This document shows positions 7,776 through 17,207 of a DNA stretch of 64,000 nucleotides, one piece after another. The stretch spans positions 811,358 through 875,357 of the forward strand of contig CAWBBE010000001.1 in assembly GCA_963786975.1 (NCBI GenBank), in the 5' to 3' direction. The notes under the pieces were generated by a model. The model made no database searches. It was given only the letters and a program-made list of their open reading frames with translations, and was not told the DNA's origin. This DNA comes from Palsa-506 sp963786975 (lineage in GTDB: Bacteria > Actinomycetota > Actinomycetes > Streptosporangiales > Streptosporangiaceae). Both the position numbers and the translations under genes were made by a program. Each line of letters opens with the position of its first letter. The first letter of the stretch is position 1.

Positions 7776-9988
7776 CGACCAGTCATGGCCGGCTCGGGAA
7801 CGGGCAGGCTGCCGCTGACCGTGGTGCCGAGACCGGGCGCGGAGCTGATCCGCAGGGTGCCCCCGGCGGCGGCCAGCCGGTCAGCCATGCCCTGCAGGCC
7901 GGTGCCATGGCCGGCGCTCACGGCGTCAAAGCCGGCCCCGTCGTCGGTGACCGCGAACTCCAGCTGGCCGCCGGCGCAGCACAGGGCGACGGTGGCCCGG
8001 GAGGCGCGGGCGTACTTGGCGACGTTCTGCAGCGCCTCCAGGGCGCAGAAGTAGACGGCGGCCTCGGTCTCCCGCGGGTACCGGCCGATGCCGTCGGCCT
8101 CGACCAGGACCGGCAGCGGGGCCCGGCCGGCCTGCGCCCGCAGGGCCGGCCCGAGGCCCTGGTCGGCCAGCAGCGGCGGGTAGATCCCGCGGGCCAGCGC
8201 CCGCAGGTCGTCGACCGCCGCGCGCAGCCCGGTCCGCAGCCGGCCGGAGATCAGCCTGACCTCGCCGGGGTCCGCGGCGGCCTCCTCCAGCAGGCTGAGC
8301 TGGACCGTCAGCGCGACGAGCTGCTGCTGGGCGCCGTCATGCAGGTTCCGCTCGATCCGCTGCCGCTCCTCATCCTGCGCCCGCACCAGCCGCCGCCGGG
8401 ACGCCCGCAGGTCATCGATCGTGGCCTGCAGCTCGGCGGTCAGCCGGACGTTGCGAAGCACCAGGCCGGCCTGCGACGCCAGGTGCGCCAGCAGCTTGTC
8501 CTCGGCGGCGGACACCGGCTCGTTCCGCGGCTTCTGCACGGTCAGCGCGCCGAGCAGCTCGCCGCCGTGCCGGACCGCGATCCCCCGGGTCGCCGCGCTG
8601 AAGGCCGGCAGCCCGGCATCGCCGGTGACCAGGACGGCCGCGGGCGGGTCGGATCCGCGCGGCCAGGTCGCCCGCGGCCGCAGCTCCGCCCCGACCCGGA
8701 CCCAGACCTCGACCCGCACCGCGCCTGCCGCGCCGGCCAGCACGGATGCCATCCGGTCGAGCGCTACGTCGAAGTCCAGCTGACCGGCCATGTCCTGGGC
8801 GAAGTCGGCGAGCACCTGGTAGGGCGTGGCCCGCTCGCCGTACACCAGCCGGTTGGCGATGCGCTGGGCCCGCTGCCGGGCGGGCTGGAACAGCAGGGCC
8901 ACCGCGACGGCCGCGGCGACCGTCAGCACCGGGCCGCGCTGCCCGGCCAGCGCCCCGATGCCCAGCACGATGCCGGCGTACACGCCGGTGAGCCCGGCCG
9001 AGACCAGGCCGTAGACGACCGTGCGGTTAATGATGACGTCGATCTCGTACAGCCGGTACTTCAGGATCCCGACCGTGATCGCGGCCGGCAGCCCGAACAG
9101 CGCGATGATGGCCGTCCCCTGGTACGCGGCGGCGGTGACGACCGGGATCTTCCCGTGATCCGCCACTATCCCCACGATCGCGACCAGCTGGAGCAGGGCG
9201 AACGCGGCGCCGGCCAGCGCCACCCAGTTGAGCTGCCGCCGCAGCTCGGCGCCGCCGGCCCGGTAGCGCAGCACCAGTGACACCGCCGCCGCGCCCAGGA
9301 ACAGCACCGACAGCAGCGTGAGGGAGTTGAAGTTGTCGAAGGGAACCGAGGGCAGGAGGCGGCCGGCGGCCGGGACGGCGAACGGGTTCCGGTAGATGAG
9401 CGAGATACCGCCGGGCGCCGGCAGCCCCACCGGCCGGGGTACCACGATGAAGCCGGCCAGCAGTACCACCATCGCCAGCAGGTTGAATGTCACGACCGGG
9501 CGCCAGCGCGGCGACGGCAGGGTGCCGGACGGGAACAGCAGCAGCGCGAGGGCCAGCGCCGCGACAATCGGGAAGAAGGCCCACTCGGCCACCGCGCCGA
9601 CCTGCCGGGCGGCCGGCAGCGCACCCGGGTGGACCGTGACCCCGGCCACCGCGTAGGCCGAGGCCAGGCAGATGAAGGCCAGGCCGGCTCCCTCGCTGAG
9701 CAGCAGCCAGCCGATCGGGTTGCGCACCCGGCGGTAGATCAGCGCCCCGATGGTGGCATACCCGGCGGCTGCGACCGCGGCCCCCAGGTTCGAGAAGGCG
9801 TCGTTCGGCTTGAGGCCACTCCAGGCGACCACGGTCAGCACGGCCCCGGCCACGGCGATCAGCACCGTCCCGGCCCACCAGGCGTCGATGCGCCGGTTAC
9901 CTGGCGGTCCCGGCGGAGCGGTCCGCGTCGCGGCCCGCGCATCGGCCGGGTGGCTCTCCGCGCTGGCCGTCATGGCCGGGCCGGTCAC
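7772..9988 (-). CDS. NarL-family sensor histidine kinase
   Basis: A 738-aa membrane sensor. The N-terminal half has about eight hydrophobic helices (residues 35-370), including the KYRLYEIDVIINRTVVYG motif typical of these actinobacterial kinases. A GAF-like domain follows at about 395-520. HisKA_3 has the phospho-acceptor in ERNLHDGAQQQLVAL, and the HATPase has ALEALQNVAKYA and DDGAGFD. Its start overlaps the stop of the upstream membrane gene (ATGA). No response regulator lies on this strand; the divergent kinase/regulator genes after 10.6 kb may share signalling. Confidence 0.9.
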   Translation of the reverse strand: MTGPAMTASAESHPADARAATRTAPPGPPGNRRIDAWWAGTVLIAVAGAVLTVVAWSGLKPNDAFSNLGAAVAAAGYATIGALIYRRVRNPIGWLLLSEGAGLAFICLASAYAVAGVTVHPGALPAARQVGAVAEWAFFPIVAALALALLLFPSGTLPSPRWRPVVTFNLLAMVVLLAGFIVVPRPVGLPAPGGISLIYRNPFAVPAAGRLLPSVPFDNFNSLTLLSVLFLGAAAVSLVLRYRAGGAELRRQLNWVALAGAAFALLQLVAIVGIVADHGKIPVVTAAAYQGTAIIALFGLPAAITVGILKYRLYEIDVIINRTVVYGLVSAGLTGVYAGIVLGIGALAGQRGPVLTVAAAVAVALLFQPARQRAQRIANRLVYGERATPYQVLADFAQDMAGQLDFDVALDRMASVLAGAAGAVRVEVWVRVGAELRPRATWPRGSDPPAAVLVTGDAGLPAFSAATRGIAVRHGGELLGALTVQKPRNEPVSAAEDKLLAHLASQAGLVLRNVRLTAELQATIDDLRASRRRLVRAQDEERQRIERNLHDGAQQQLVALTVQLSLLEEAAADPGEVRLISGRLRTGLRAAVDDLRALARGIYPPLLADQGLGPALRAQAGRAPLPVLVEADGIGRYPRETEAAVYFCALEALQNVAKYARASRATVALCCAGGQLEFAVTDDGAGFDAVSAGHGTGLQGMADRLAAAGGTLRISSAPGLGTTVSGSLPVPEPAMTGR

Positions 9989-10439
9989 GATCGCGGTCGG
10001 CGGGCCGACGCGTACAGGGCGGCGGCGATGCCCAGGATGAGCAGCCCGTCCAGCGCGTGCAGGCCGCCGTACAGCGCGTGGTCATCGGCGAGGCCGGCGA
10101 GCAGGCTCTGCACGAAGGACGTCAGCACGACCAGGATCGCCGACGCGGTGATCGCGCGCTTTCCCGGCCGGGCGATCACCGCCAGCAGCAGGATCAGCAG
10201 CGCGATGCCACCCAGCGTGAACCCGACCGCGCGGTGCGGGGCGAAGGCGCTGTCGGTACCGCCGGCCCGGTCGTTACCGTGAAGGCGCCCAGCCCGGCCA
10301 GGAAGATCTGGGCCACCCCGAGCAGCAGGAATCCGGCCAGCAGCCAGCGGTAGCCGCGGAAGGCGACCCGGCGCAGCCCGGTGCGGGGGATGCCGGTCAC
10401 GTTCTGTGAGCCGACGGTGGCAGCCTCGTTACCAATCAT
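9985..10439 (-). pseudogene. DUF6220-like four-helix membrane protein, frame broken near 10272
   Basis: The N-terminal part (from ATG 10439, FRGYRWLLAGFLLLGVAQIF) and the C-terminal part (HRAVGFTLGGIALLILL onward to LYASARRPRS) lie in two frames that join if one base is restored near 10272. Joined, they give about 150 aa with four helices and an F-x-x-H-R-x-x-G motif after the first loop, a pattern seen in DUF6220 proteins. It probably forms a unit with the kinase, whose ATG overlaps its stop. The break may be a sequence error rather than real decay. Confidence 0.6.
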
Positions 10440-10596
10440 CTTTCATCGCTCCTCGTCCGGGATCACGCTGCGAACGCTAGGACCGCAGCGGGCGGCCGGA
10501 AACGGTGCTAGCCGCCGGGCCGGGGTAAGGCTGCCCGCCACCGGCAGTGCGGCCCTCCTCCTATCCGGCCGCGCCCGGCCAGGTCACACTGGGCCT

Positions 10597-12712
10597 ATGC
10601 GGGCTGTCTGCATCGTGCTGGCGGCCGTCGGCGGCTGCGCGATGGCCGCGGCTATCGCGATCGAGCTGGCCCGGGGCAACCCGGCCGGCGTTGGCTGGGT
10701 GGTGGTCGGCCCGGCGGGGCCGTTCTACGCTGCCGGGCTGATCGGCGTGGTCCGCCGGCCGGGCAACCGCGTCGCGGCCTGGCTGCTCGCGTGCGGTGCG
10801 ACGTTCATGCTGAGCGTCTGCCTCGGGGACATCCTGGGGGACGGGCTGCCGGCCATGACTGGCTTTTCAGCCTGGCTGGTGGTGGTGGCAGCGGAGATCG
10901 CGAGCAACGCCAGCGTCGTCGCCGGGATCGGGCTGATCGGGCTGTTCCCCACCGGGATCCCGCAGCGGCGGGGCGAGCGCTGGGTGCTCCGCAGCACTGC
11001 GGCCATGGCGGTGGCGCTGCCGCTGCTGGTGGAAATGACCAGCCCTGCGCCGCCCACGGATCTGTTCGGCTACGCGGGTGAGCCTGCCATCGCGAGCCCG
11101 CTGTACCTGCCCGCTGCCCGTCCGGCCGAACCGGCCGTCGTCGGCCTGCACCACGCGTTCACCGCCCTGACCGTGCTCGGGGTGATCATGCTGTACCTGC
11201 GGTACCGGCGGTCGGCTGCCGAGGACCGCCGCCGGATCCGGTTCCTGCTGGTCGGTGCGGTGGCTGCGATGGTGGTTTTCGGAGCGCTCGTCGCGGTTGC
11301 GCTGGCCGCCCCGCAGCCCAGCCTGTTCGAGGACGTGGCCATCTTCGTCCTCTGGGTGCTCGGCGTTGTGCTCGTGCTTGGCTCGCTGGTCCTTCCGCTG
11401 TCCCAGGGGGTCCTGGGCATCGATCAGTCGGCCCGGCGGTCCGTGGTCTACCGGGCGCTGTGGCTGGTGATCACGGTGGCTTACCTGGCCGCCGCCGCCA
11501 CCCTCGGGCTGCTGGCCAGTCATGTCCTGTCGGCCGGGCCGGCGGTCCTGCTGGCCGTAGCGGCCACGCTGGCGTTTCAGCCGGTGCAGCGCAGGCTGGA
11601 ACGGCTGGCGGACCGGTGGGTGTTCGGGGACCGGCTGGACAGTTACGAAGTGCTCAGCCGGTTCGGTTCGATGCTGGAAGCGGCACCCGGGCCGGCCGAC
11701 ACGCTGCCCAGGCTCGCCGACGCGATCCGCCGCGGGCTCGGTCTGCAATGGGCCCGGGTGCGCCTGGACCCCGGAGCACCGGGCGGCTCCGCGCCGCTGG
11801 CCGGCGCGGCCGGGATCGGTCCGGCGGACGTGGCTGAACCGGCGCTGGTGGTGCCGCTCACCAGCGCCGGGACCGTCCTCGGGCAGATCGAGTGCGGCCC
11901 CCGCCGGGATGGGCCGCTGCTGGACGAGGACCGGCGCCTGCTGGCCAGCCTGGCCGGCCAGGCCGCCACGGCCGTGCGCAACCTGCACCTGGCCGCGGAG
12001 CTAAGCGCCCGGCTTGCGACCATACGCCAGCAGGCAGCGGAGCTGACCGCCTCGCGGGCCCGGGTGGCGCTGGCCCAGGACGCCGAGCGGCAGCGCATCC
12101 AGCGGGACCTGCACGACGGCGTCCAGCAGGACGTGGTGGTGCTGACGGCCAAGCTGGCGCTGGCCCGGGAGCGGCTGCGCCGCGGCGACCAGCGGGCCGA
12201 CGAGCTCGCTCGCCGAACTGCAGCGGGATCTGGGCGACCTGCTCGGTCACCTGCGCGACTTCGCGCACACGATCCATCCGCCCGTGCTCGCCGACCAGGG
12301 ACTGCTGGAGGCGATCGAGGCCCAGGCCGCGCGGCTGCCGGTCGAGGTCATGATCGAGGCCGACACCGCATTGCGCGGCGTCCGCTATCCGCAGCACGTC
12401 GAAGCCGCCACCTGGTTCGTCGTCGCGGAGGCGCTGACCAACGCGGTCAAGCACGCCCGGGCCAGCCGGGTGCTCGTCGCGCTGACCCAGCCGAACGGGA
12501 GCCTGGCGGTGGAAGTCCGGGACGACGGCTGCGGGTTCGACCCGGCCGGCGTCCGGGGCCTGGGCCTGGCCAGCCTGGCCGACCGGATATCCATCGTGAA
12601 CGGAGTCTTGCGCATCGACAGCGGACCAGGCCGCGGCACCACGCTGCGCGCCGAGGTCCCGCTGGCGACGGCTGAGGCCGCAGGCCCGGGCATGGCGGCG
12701 GCGGATGACTGA
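10597..12712 (+). pseudogene. NarL-family sensor histidine kinase, frame broken near 12208
   Basis: The frame from ATG 10597 gives MRAVCIVLAAVGGCAMAAAI, about eight membrane helices, a GAF-like domain and the HisKA_3 motif QRDLHDGVQQDVVVL. It then runs out of family at about 12208. The next frame continues exactly with FAHTIHPPVLADQGLLEAI and the HATPase domain (VVAEALTNAVKHARAS, DDGCGFD) to the stop at 12712. Joined length is about 705 aa. Membrane sensor, paralogue of the minus-strand kinase. It overlaps the next gene's ATG by 8 bases, so the two form a normal kinase-regulator pair. The single-base break looks like an indel. Confidence 0.8.
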
Positions 12713-13430
12713 GCCGCTGCGCATCGTCATCGCCGACGACAACTACCTGGTCCGGGAGGGCACCCGGCGGCTGCTGGAAGACTCCGGCCAGGTCACGGTG
12801 CAGGCCGCGGTGGGCTCCGCGCCGGAACTGCTGGACGCGGTGCGCCGCGCCCGGCCCGATGCGGTACTGACCGATATCCGGATGCCGGCCGGCCGGCGGC
12901 CGGCCAGAGCGCCGGCCCCGCCATGGAAGGCATCGACGCGGCGCACAGCATAAAGGAGACGGCTCCCGGCGTAGGCGTCGTGATCCTCTCCCAGTACGCC
13001 GACGAGTCGTACGCCTTCGAGCTGTTCCGGGACGGCACCGCGGGGCTCGCGTACCTGCTCAAGGACCGGGTTGGTGACCTACGCCAGCTGCTTTCCGCGC
13101 TGCGCGAGGTAGCGGCGGGCGGATCGGTGATCGATCCGCAGGTCGTCGACGCGCTGGTCACCCGGCGGGTCCGGCTGCGCGAGTCGCCGCTGGCCCGGCT
13201 CACCCCGCGCGAGCTAGAAGTGCTGCAGGAAATGGCCCAGGGCCGCGGGAACGCCGGCATCGCGCAGAACCTGCACCTGTCCGAGTCGTCGATCGAGAAA
13301 AACGTCAACGCGATCTTCGCCAAGCTCGACCTGGCCAGCGAGCAGCTCGGTGCACCGGCGGGTAGCCGCGGTCCTGACGTTCCTGCGCGACGCCGGCCTG
13401 CGCCAGCCGGGGGAAATGCCGCAGAAGTAA
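12705..13430 (+). pseudogene. NarL/FixJ response regulator, frame broken near 12900 and 13350
   Basis: The receiver begins MTEPLRIVIADDNYLVREGT with phospho-acceptor aspartate in AVLTDIRMP. It resumes in another frame at MEGIDAAHSIKETAPGVGVV, with the switch lysine in YLLKDRVG and a LuxR helix-turn-helix LTPRELEVLQEMAQGRGNAG. The end VHRRVAAVLTFLRDAGLRQP lies in a third frame, stopping at 13430. Reconstructed length is about 225-240 aa. It is the cognate regulator of the kinase upstream and likely controls the ABC exporter 105 bp downstream. Two breaks in one short gene suggest local sequence errors, though the first break sits in a GC-rich CCGGCCGG repeat. Confidence 0.78.
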
Positions 13431-13534
13431 CGGCGGCCAGCCACACCCGGCCCGGCGGCTAGCCCGGTGTCCGGGCGCACGTCGCGGCCCTAGCGTGCAC
13501 GACATGGGCACGTCAGCGCGAAAGGGCTGGGCTG

Positions 13535-14284
13535 ATGGATGTGATCGTACGCGCTCGCGGCGTCCGGAAGGCTTACCGCAACGGCAGCGAGGTGGCAGTC
13601 CTCAAGGGCGTCGACCTCGATATCTCGGCTGGCGAGATCGTGGCCATCACGGGACCTTCCGGGTCAGGCAAGACGACGCTGCTGAACTGCCTGTCCGGCC
13701 TGGAGTCGATCGACGGCGGGGAGATCCTGCTAGCCGGATGGAACCTGGCGGCGGGCAAGGACCGGCAGCGGACCGCGTACCGGGCCAGGAACATGGGATT
13801 CGTGTTCCAGGCGTTCCATCTCTTGCCGGTGCTCAGCGCGGCGGAAAACGTCGAGCTTCCGCTGCTGCTGGCGGGGGTGCGTGGCCGGCAGGTCCGGGAC
13901 CGGGCGATGCAGATGCTTGACCTGGTGGGGCTGGCTGACCGGGCCCGGCACCGGCCCGGCCAGCTCTCCGGCGGCGAGCAGCAGCGGGTGGCAGTGGCCC
14001 GCGCGCTCGTGCACCGCCCGGCCGTGGTGTGGGCGGACGAGCCCACCGGGAATCTCGACGCCGAGGCCACCGCGGCGGTGATGGCGCTGATCACGCGGCT
14101 GAACGGCAAGGGCCAGACCATCGTCATGGTGACCCATGACCCGCTGATCGCGGCCACGGCGGGCCGGATAGTCCGGATGCGCGACGGGCGGATCGACGCC
14201 GCGGGCACGAGCGCCGGGCCGGTCCCGGCCGGGCGCGCCGAGCCGGCGGCGCCGGGCCAGGCGGCGGGGGCGAAGGCCCGGTGA
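13535..14284 (+). CDS. MacB/LolD-type ABC transporter ATP-binding protein
   Basis: A 249-aa ATPase with Walker A GPSGSGKTTLLN (about 41), Q-loop FVFQAFHLLPVLSAAENVEL, signature LSGGEQQRVAVARALVH, Walker B VVWADEPTGNLD and the switch histidine in MVTHD. This is the family that powers FtsX-like permeases for lipid, peptide or antibiotic export. Overlaps the permease start by 4 bases. A Pro/Ala-rich tail of about 30 residues is non-conserved. Confidence 0.95.
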   Translation: MDVIVRARGVRKAYRNGSEVAVLKGVDLDISAGEIVAITGPSGSGKTTLLNCLSGLESIDGGEILLAGWNLAAGKDRQRTAYRARNMGFVFQAFHLLPVLSAAENVELPLLLAGVRGRQVRDRAMQMLDLVGLADRARHRPGQLSGGEQQRVAVARALVHRPAVVWADEPTGNLDAEATAAVMALITRLNGKGQTIVMVTHDPLIAATAGRIVRMRDGRIDAAGTSAGPVPAGRAEPAAPGQAAGAKAR

Positions 14285-17118
14285 GCCCGGTGATGCTCGC
14301 CGCGGCCGGCCTGTTCGTGGCCGGCTACGGGGCCGTCGCGATCTTCGCGCTCCGGCACCGGCACCTCGGGCGGCTGGCCATCCGCGAGGCGACCCGCCGC
14401 AAAGGCCAGGCCTGGCTGGTCGTGGCCGGCCTCATGGCGGGGACCGCGGCGATCACCGCGGCCCTCGTTGCGGCCGACTCGGTCGATGCCACCTCGCTCG
14501 ACCTTGCGGTCCGGAACTGGGGTTTCGTGGACCTGACCGTGACCGCGGGCGGCGGGTTCTTCCCGCCCGGCATAGCCGCCCGGCTGGCGGCCGGGCCGGC
14601 CGTCGGCCGGGTGACGGACGGCGTCGCGGCGGGAATCGACCTGGCCGCATCCGTTTCCGACCTCGGCACGCGGCGGGCGGCGACGATCAGCCTGGTGGGG
14701 TTCGACCCGCGGTCACAGGCACCGTTCGGCGCTTACCGGCTGACCACCGGGCGCCGGACTACCGGGCCCGGCCTGTCGCCCGGCGGCGTGCTGCTGTCGC
14801 AGGTACTGGCGGACGAGCTCGGCGCCAGGGCCGGCGACCGGGTGCGGGTACGGCTGGGCGCCGCCGGGCCCGCTGGCAGCCGGGCCGGCGGCACCGCAGC
14901 GGACCTGCGGGTGGCCGGGATCGCCCGGGAGCAGGGGCCAGGGGGCTACACGCTGGGCCCGGCGGTGTTCGCGCCGCTGCGCACCGCGCAGCGGATCACC
15001 GGCACGAACCTGATCAACGTGGTCTGGATCTCCGCCCCCGGCGGGATCGGCGACAGCCTCGCCGCCGCCCGCCGGGCCGCGCCGGTCGTCCGGGACGCGG
15101 TCGCGGCACTCGGCTCACCGGTTCCGCTGCAGGTGCAGCAGGCCAAGGCCAGCGAAATCGGCAACGCCAGGACCGGATCGCTCATCTTCAGGTTCATGCT
15201 GCTCGGCATGAGCGCCCTGGTGGTGGCGGTCGGCGCCGGGCTCATCGCCAGCCTGATGGGGATGCTCGCCGAGGAGCGCCTGGCCGCCGCATGGCGTGCT
15301 GCGCGCGCTCGGCCTGACCCGGGCCCGGCTAGCTGGCCTGGCGGTGACCGAGGGAGCGCTGTACAGCCTGGTGGCCGGAGTCGCCGGGACGGTGGCCGGG
15401 GCTGCGGCCGGCGGCTCGTGGCCGCCAGGTTCGGCGACGTCTTCGCGGCGTACTCCGGGCCGGACTCCTACTCGCGGCTTTCCTTCGCGCTGCGGTGGCC
15501 GACGCTGGTGACCGCGTTTTCCACCGGTGCGGTGGTGGCGCTGGCGATTATCTTCGCCGCCTCCCGCCGGACCGCCCGGATGACCGCCGCCGCGGCGATC
15601 CGCGACCTGCCCGAGCCGCCGGCCGCCCGCACCGCGCGCCGCTGGCCGCGGCGGGTCCGGCTGGCGGGTGGCGCGGTCATCGGCTGCGCGGCCCTGGTCC
15701 CGCCCTACTTCCCCCGGCTCGCGGGCGGGATCCTGCTCATCCTGACGGCCTCGGCGCTGGCCCGCCCGCGGCTCCCGCCGCGCGGCCGTCTGACGCTCAC
15801 CGGGCTGGCCCTCGCCGGGTGGTCACTCGTCATGATCGGCACGACCGAAGCGGGCGCCGACCCGACCGCGTTCATCCTGGCCTTCGTGGCGGCCGCGCTC
15901 ACGTCGGTGTTCGGGCTGACGATCGTGGCCGCTGCCAACCTGCAGATCGCCGAGACAGCGGTCGGGCTGACCGGCAGCGCGTCGGCCGGGCTGCGGGCCA
16001 TCCTGCGCCCGCCGCTGGCCTACCTGTCCCGCCGGCCGGTCCGCACCGGCCTCAGCACCGGGATGTTCGCGGTGGTGGTCGCGATGCTCACCCTGTTTGC
16101 GGTGTTCTACGTGATTGACCGGCCGGACTACCAGCAGTTCGGGAACGGCTACGACGTGCGGATCGAGTCGGCGGGCTCGGCCGTCATCCGGCTGCCGGAA
16201 GCCGTGCGAGCGGATGTCACACGGTCGGTCACGCTGCCCAGCCGCGGCTATACCGGCCCGGTGACCAGCAGCGACGCGTTCTCCAGCAGCGTACGCAGCT
16301 CCGTCCCGCTGCTGCAGGTGGGTCGCGGCGCGGCCGGGCACCCGCCGGTACGGCTAGCGGCGCGGGACAGCCGGTTCAGGACCGACGGCGCGGCCTGGGC
16401 GGCGGTGCTCCGGGATCCGTCGCTGATCATCTCCGACCTTGGCGCGCCCGGGCAGCGGCTCACCCTGCAGGGCAGCGCCGGGCCGGTGACGTTCACCATC
16501 GCGGGCTCGCCGCCGGCCGGCCTGCTGGACGGCGTGTTCGGGACCGCGCGCGCCTTCGTCCCGTTCCGGGCCGCGCCGCGGGGCGCGACCACGCTGCTCG
16601 GCCTCCGGGATCCGGCCCGGGCCGCCGCGGTGGCCCGGGCCGTCGAGCGGCTGTCGTTGGCCAGCGGCGTGGCCGCCGTGCCGGTCCGGGCGCTCGCTGA
16701 CCGGGCCTACCGGGCCAGCCGGGCGCTGATCCTGGTCATCGACGTGCTGATGCGGATGGGCCTGGTCGTCGGCATCCTGGGCCTGGGCATCGTGGCCAGC
16801 CGCGTCGTGACGGAGCGCCGGGCCGTGATCGGCATCCTGCGGGCCATCGGGTACCAGCGCCGGAGCATCATCCTCGGGCTGCTGAGCGAATCCGCGGTCA
16901 GCGCCACCATCGGGGCGGCCGTCGGCATCGTCGCCGGGATCAGCATGGGGTACATGTTCTACCGGCAAAGCGGTTCCCGGCCAGGATTCGGCATCGACCT
17001 GGCCAGCGTCGGCGGCGTACTCGGGCTGATCTACCTGGCGGTGCTGCTGGTGACGCTGGCCCCGGCCTGGCGTGCGTCCCGGCTGCCGCCAGCCGAGGCA
17101 GTCCGGCGCACGGCGTAG
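14281..17118 (+). CDS. FtsX-family ABC permease with two compensating frame breaks
   Basis: A 945-aa protein with about ten helices: an N-terminal helix, an extracytoplasmic MacB-like domain, a first FtsX core (about 300-420), four central helices, a second periplasmic domain and a C-terminal FtsX core (GIVASRVVTERRAVIGILRA). Between about 15290 and 15412 the reading frame is wrong. The family sequence VLRALGLTRARLAGLAVTEG is in the +1 frame there, and the main frame resumes with RLVAARFGDVFAAYSG. The open frame survives because the two indels cancel. GTG start overlaps the ATPase gene. Exporter of unknown substrate, probably controlled by the adjacent NarL system. Confidence 0.88.
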   Translation: MSPVMLAAAGLFVAGYGAVAIFALRHRHLGRLAIREATRRKGQAWLVVAGLMAGTAAITAALVAADSVDATSLDLAVRNWGFVDLTVTAGGGFFPPGIAARLAAGPAVGRVTDGVAAGIDLAASVSDLGTRRAATISLVGFDPRSQAPFGAYRLTTGRRTTGPGLSPGGVLLSQVLADELGARAGDRVRVRLGAAGPAGSRAGGTAADLRVAGIAREQGPGGYTLGPAVFAPLRTAQRITGTNLINVVWISAPGGIGDSLAAARRAAPVVRDAVAALGSPVPLQVQQAKASEIGNARTGSLIFRFMLLGMSALVVAVGAGLIASLMGMLAEERLAAAWRAARARPDPGPASWPGGDRGSAVQPGGRSRRDGGRGCGRRLVAARFGDVFAAYSGPDSYSRLSFALRWPTLVTAFSTGAVVALAIIFAASRRTARMTAAAAIRDLPEPPAARTARRWPRRVRLAGGAVIGCAALVPPYFPRLAGGILLILTASALARPRLPPRGRLTLTGLALAGWSLVMIGTTEAGADPTAFILAFVAAALTSVFGLTIVAAANLQIAETAVGLTGSASAGLRAILRPPLAYLSRRPVRTGLSTGMFAVVVAMLTLFAVFYVIDRPDYQQFGNGYDVRIESAGSAVIRLPEAVRADVTRSVTLPSRGYTGPVTSSDAFSSSVRSSVPLLQVGRGAAGHPPVRLAARDSRFRTDGAAWAAVLRDPSLIISDLGAPGQRLTLQGSAGPVTFTIAGSPPAGLLDGVFGTARAFVPFRAAPRGATTLLGLRDPARAAAVARAVERLSLASGVAAVPVRALADRAYRASRALILVIDVLMRMGLVVGILGLGIVASRVVTERRAVIGILRAIGYQRRSIILGLLSESAVSATIGAAVGIVAGISMGYMFYRQSGSRPGFGIDLASVGGVLGLIYLAVLLVTLAPAWRASRLPPAEAVRRTA

Positions 17119-17140
17119 CACCGGGCCCCGGCGAGCAGCG

Positions 17141-17184
17141 CAGTACTTACTGCATGCCGTAAGTACATTACGCAGTAAGTACTG
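17141..17184. repeat. AT-rich triple GTAAGTAC repeat with 13-bp inverted repeat
   Basis: GTACTTAC at 17143 and GTAAGTAC at 17159 and 17175 are spaced exactly 16 bases start to start. The outer arms CAGTACTTACTGC (17141-17153) and GCAGTAAGTACTG (17172-17184) are perfect inverse complements. It lies between convergent gene ends (17118 and 17208). A bidirectional terminator is the simplest reading, but the regular middle copy is more like a multi-site operator. Confidence 0.7.
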
Positions 17185-17207
17185 TATTGCTGCCCGCGCT
17201 GCGCCGG

